Shown: in pieces, positions 61,913-64,000 of the stretch
Layout of the letters: the number at the start of each line of letters is the position of its first letter
Position numbering within the stretch: position 1 is the stretch's first letter
Origin: Eleginops maclovinus
Lineage: Eukaryota > Chordata > Actinopteri > Perciformes > Eleginopidae
Direction: 5' to 3'
NCBI RefSeq assembly: GCF_036324505.1
Contig: NC_086366.1
Coordinates: 18,678,927-18,742,926, forward strand
Length of the DNA stretch: 64,000 bases
The notes under the pieces: generated by a model
The model's database searches: none
Seen by the model: the letters and a program-made list of their open reading frames with translations, nothing else
Told to the model about the DNA's origin: nothing
Made by a program: the position numbers and the translations under genes

Positions 61913-64000
61913 GGAGACCGGGAAGCATCATGCTGTGTTAATCATGGTAAAGATAATAGGCTCGATGTCCGATCATGTTTCCGCATGGTCCTAGCGCTGG
62001 CTTCACATATGACCGCGTCACTCAATCATACAAGTTTATCGGGGCTGACAGACGCTGCCGCACCGGTGCGGACCCGTGTGAAAGGCCGACAAGCTGGGTT
62101 TTCGTACCCACAAATTGTTGCGCATCATTCATTCAGCAATAAGGTATTTGGGGGTTAGAAACGCCATGTAACCTTAATGACGGCGGACATACAGCAGGGT
62201 TAACGTGCATCTTCGGACATTTCAATTTCTTCCATCCCTGTATGTAGCCTACATGATTGCGCATCCTGCAAATAATTGACTAAATGCTTTCCTGAACCAA
62301 TATAATTTTGTTTCAAAAATACAGCCATAAGGACTTTTCCGCGGAAATACCTTTTGAGGTGTTTTGGTCATTGGTAGCATACTGTTTGGGATCAGATAAG
62401 CAGCGTTTGGCCTCAGACAGTGCGGTAAATTGTTGCATGAAGCACAGTCATGTAATCCGTTGCCCCTCTCTTCGTTGTTGTACAAACGATCCAAGCTGTT
62501 GCTGTTGTATTTACAATTTGCTTTGGCAAACAGATCATGTGCAGGTGACTGAACTGACATGTGATAGCTAATTTATGCAGCTGCTTCACTGCTGTGATGA
62601 CCCTCTGGTGTCAAGTTTGTTGCAGCGTCACTGCAATAGTCTGCCGCTTAAATGGTGTCTCCCAGACATATTTCTATATGGTTGTGATAAACATCCTTTC
62701 GGGTCGGTGCACAGGTGACTATAAGCACATGTGGGTGCTGTAGCAAAACATTTCACTCATGTGCAAAGGATATTTATTAGAGATGTTGTGAGACAATATT
62801 ATGGGCAGACATGTATACGCTGTCCTTGTCCATTTGTTTCTGCCAAGAGAAATGCAACGTGTCGACAAAAAAAACCTCACCACTGAAAGCTTAAAGTGCA
62901 GTTTTTTATTTATTTTATTTTTTACAGTCAGCAGCTTGTATTTATGGTGAGTCTGATAGGAACTGACTGCTCTATGTACAGGACATGGTAAATGGATCTA
63001 TCAAAGGGGTTTAGAAACTAGATACACTGTAATATCACAACTGTTTCATAAAAATGAACAATTAAAAACAGAAGGTTTCCATTGAAACCACTCTTTGACC
63101 TGTAGTTGTGGCATCATCATAATCCATCTTTTGAGTGTCAAACAACCCACCTGTGTCCTTGGCTGTCAGAAGGGTATAGTTGATTTCTTCACAGACCAGT
63201 GACTTTATTTCATGTCAGTAATGATTCTTTTAGTTGAGTTTTCACAGAAGGAAAAGAGTAACAGCAACACATAACAGAAAGGTCTTAAACCACTCCAAGC
63301 ATAATCCAATTCATTGTCTATCCATCCATGTTTGTTCCAGTCATATCATTTTGCTAAATGTGTTGCTTTTGAAACTTTTTTCCCCCTAAAACCTCCTTCC
63401 TTAAGACAAAAAACACCCAATTAAACAGCAGACAAGTGAGAGATTGCTTGTTTCCACTACATATGATATCGTTTGATTTTTATTGCATGGAAAGTTACAA
63501 AAAGTATACATTATTTACTTTAACTAGACCAATATATTGATACCAGTATCTGATGTCATTGTGGACCCGAGGAAGAATAGCTGATGTCCTGTTATCAGAT
63601 TATGGTTGGTGATACTGAGATCCGAAATGCAATGCTGAATGAATGCTCATTCCCAATTTCCTCTTGCTCGTTTGTTTTGCCAAAATATGTCAGGAAACGT
63701 TCATAGTCTGTGTTTATTCAAAAGATGCTGTAGATTTTGGGTGGATGAATAATTGAACATTTGATTGCTGTTATATTGATTACTTGCTGTTTCAACTTTA
63801 AAGTTATCCAACACACAGGTTGCAAAACAGTGAAGGGAACTGCTATGTTGTGGAGCATCCTGCAGCAGGGCTTCCGTGTATTGGAGATGTCATCGGGGTG
63901 GAAACCTGAGCCCACCTGTATGACATACCTGCATAGGGACCTCACCCTCTGTCTCTCTCTTTGTTTGGTCGAGTTGAAACTAGTTTTGCTCCCCCTCTGG
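61913..64000. other. Window end, no gene recognised
   Basis: If the exon ending at 61902 is real, this is its first intron. Open frames are short and unrecognised, and no clear repeat family or RNA gene was seen. Confidence 0.5.

Overview
This is a 64-kb piece of a teleost fish genome. Genes have many exons with GT-AG introns, the DNA is AT-rich between genes, and several repeats are of types common in fish. The order URB1 (+), MRAP (-), SCAF4 (+) is the vertebrate block found on human chromosome 21 read in the opposite direction. No prokaryotic features, CRISPR array, rRNA or convincing tRNA was seen.

Layout. 1-11,030: no gene found, only repeats. 11,031-14,070 (-): a nine-exon PIM-family Ser/Thr kinase, 465 aa. 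14,071-19,676: no gene, with one nested retroelement fragment. 19,677-35,711 (+): URB1, reconstructed as 39 phase-consistent exons (2,260 aa); one intron carries a 2.83-kb hAT transposon with a perfect 8-bp target duplication. 36,247-36,656 (-): MRAP, three small exons (81 aa), tail-to-tail with URB1. 37,297-39,584 (+): a two-exon PIF/Harbinger transposase-derived gene (420 aa) in which two of three catalytic acids are changed to amides. 40,861-42,288 (-): a three-exon Myb/SANT-like protein with a C-terminal coiled coil (255 aa), convergent with the transposase gene. A 654-bp hAT derivative with a BED finger lies between them. 43,198-60,424 (+): SCAF4, 18 coding exons (762 aa), with a 10-kb intron holding several MITE-like repeats. 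60,425-64,000: SCAF4 3' UTR, a long CA microsatellite, and a GC-richer segment that may be the promoter and first exon of an unidentified gene.

The genes are mostly independent housekeeping or signalling genes: URB1 in 60S ribosome biogenesis, MRAP in ACTH receptor trafficking, SCAF4 in RNA polymerase II termination, PIM as a kinase. The most interesting part is the MRAP-SCAF4 interval. In human it holds HUNK and MIS18A; here it holds a transposase-derived protein and a Myb/SANT protein side by side. These are the two protein types that work together in Harbinger transposons and in the vertebrate HARBI1/NAIF1 pair. Both have intact, spliced reading frames, and the transposase looks catalytically dead, so this is a candidate co-domesticated DNA-binding pair.

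Exon boundaries were worked out by hand from splice consensus, reading phase and family knowledge. They have not been checked against transcripts or databases.
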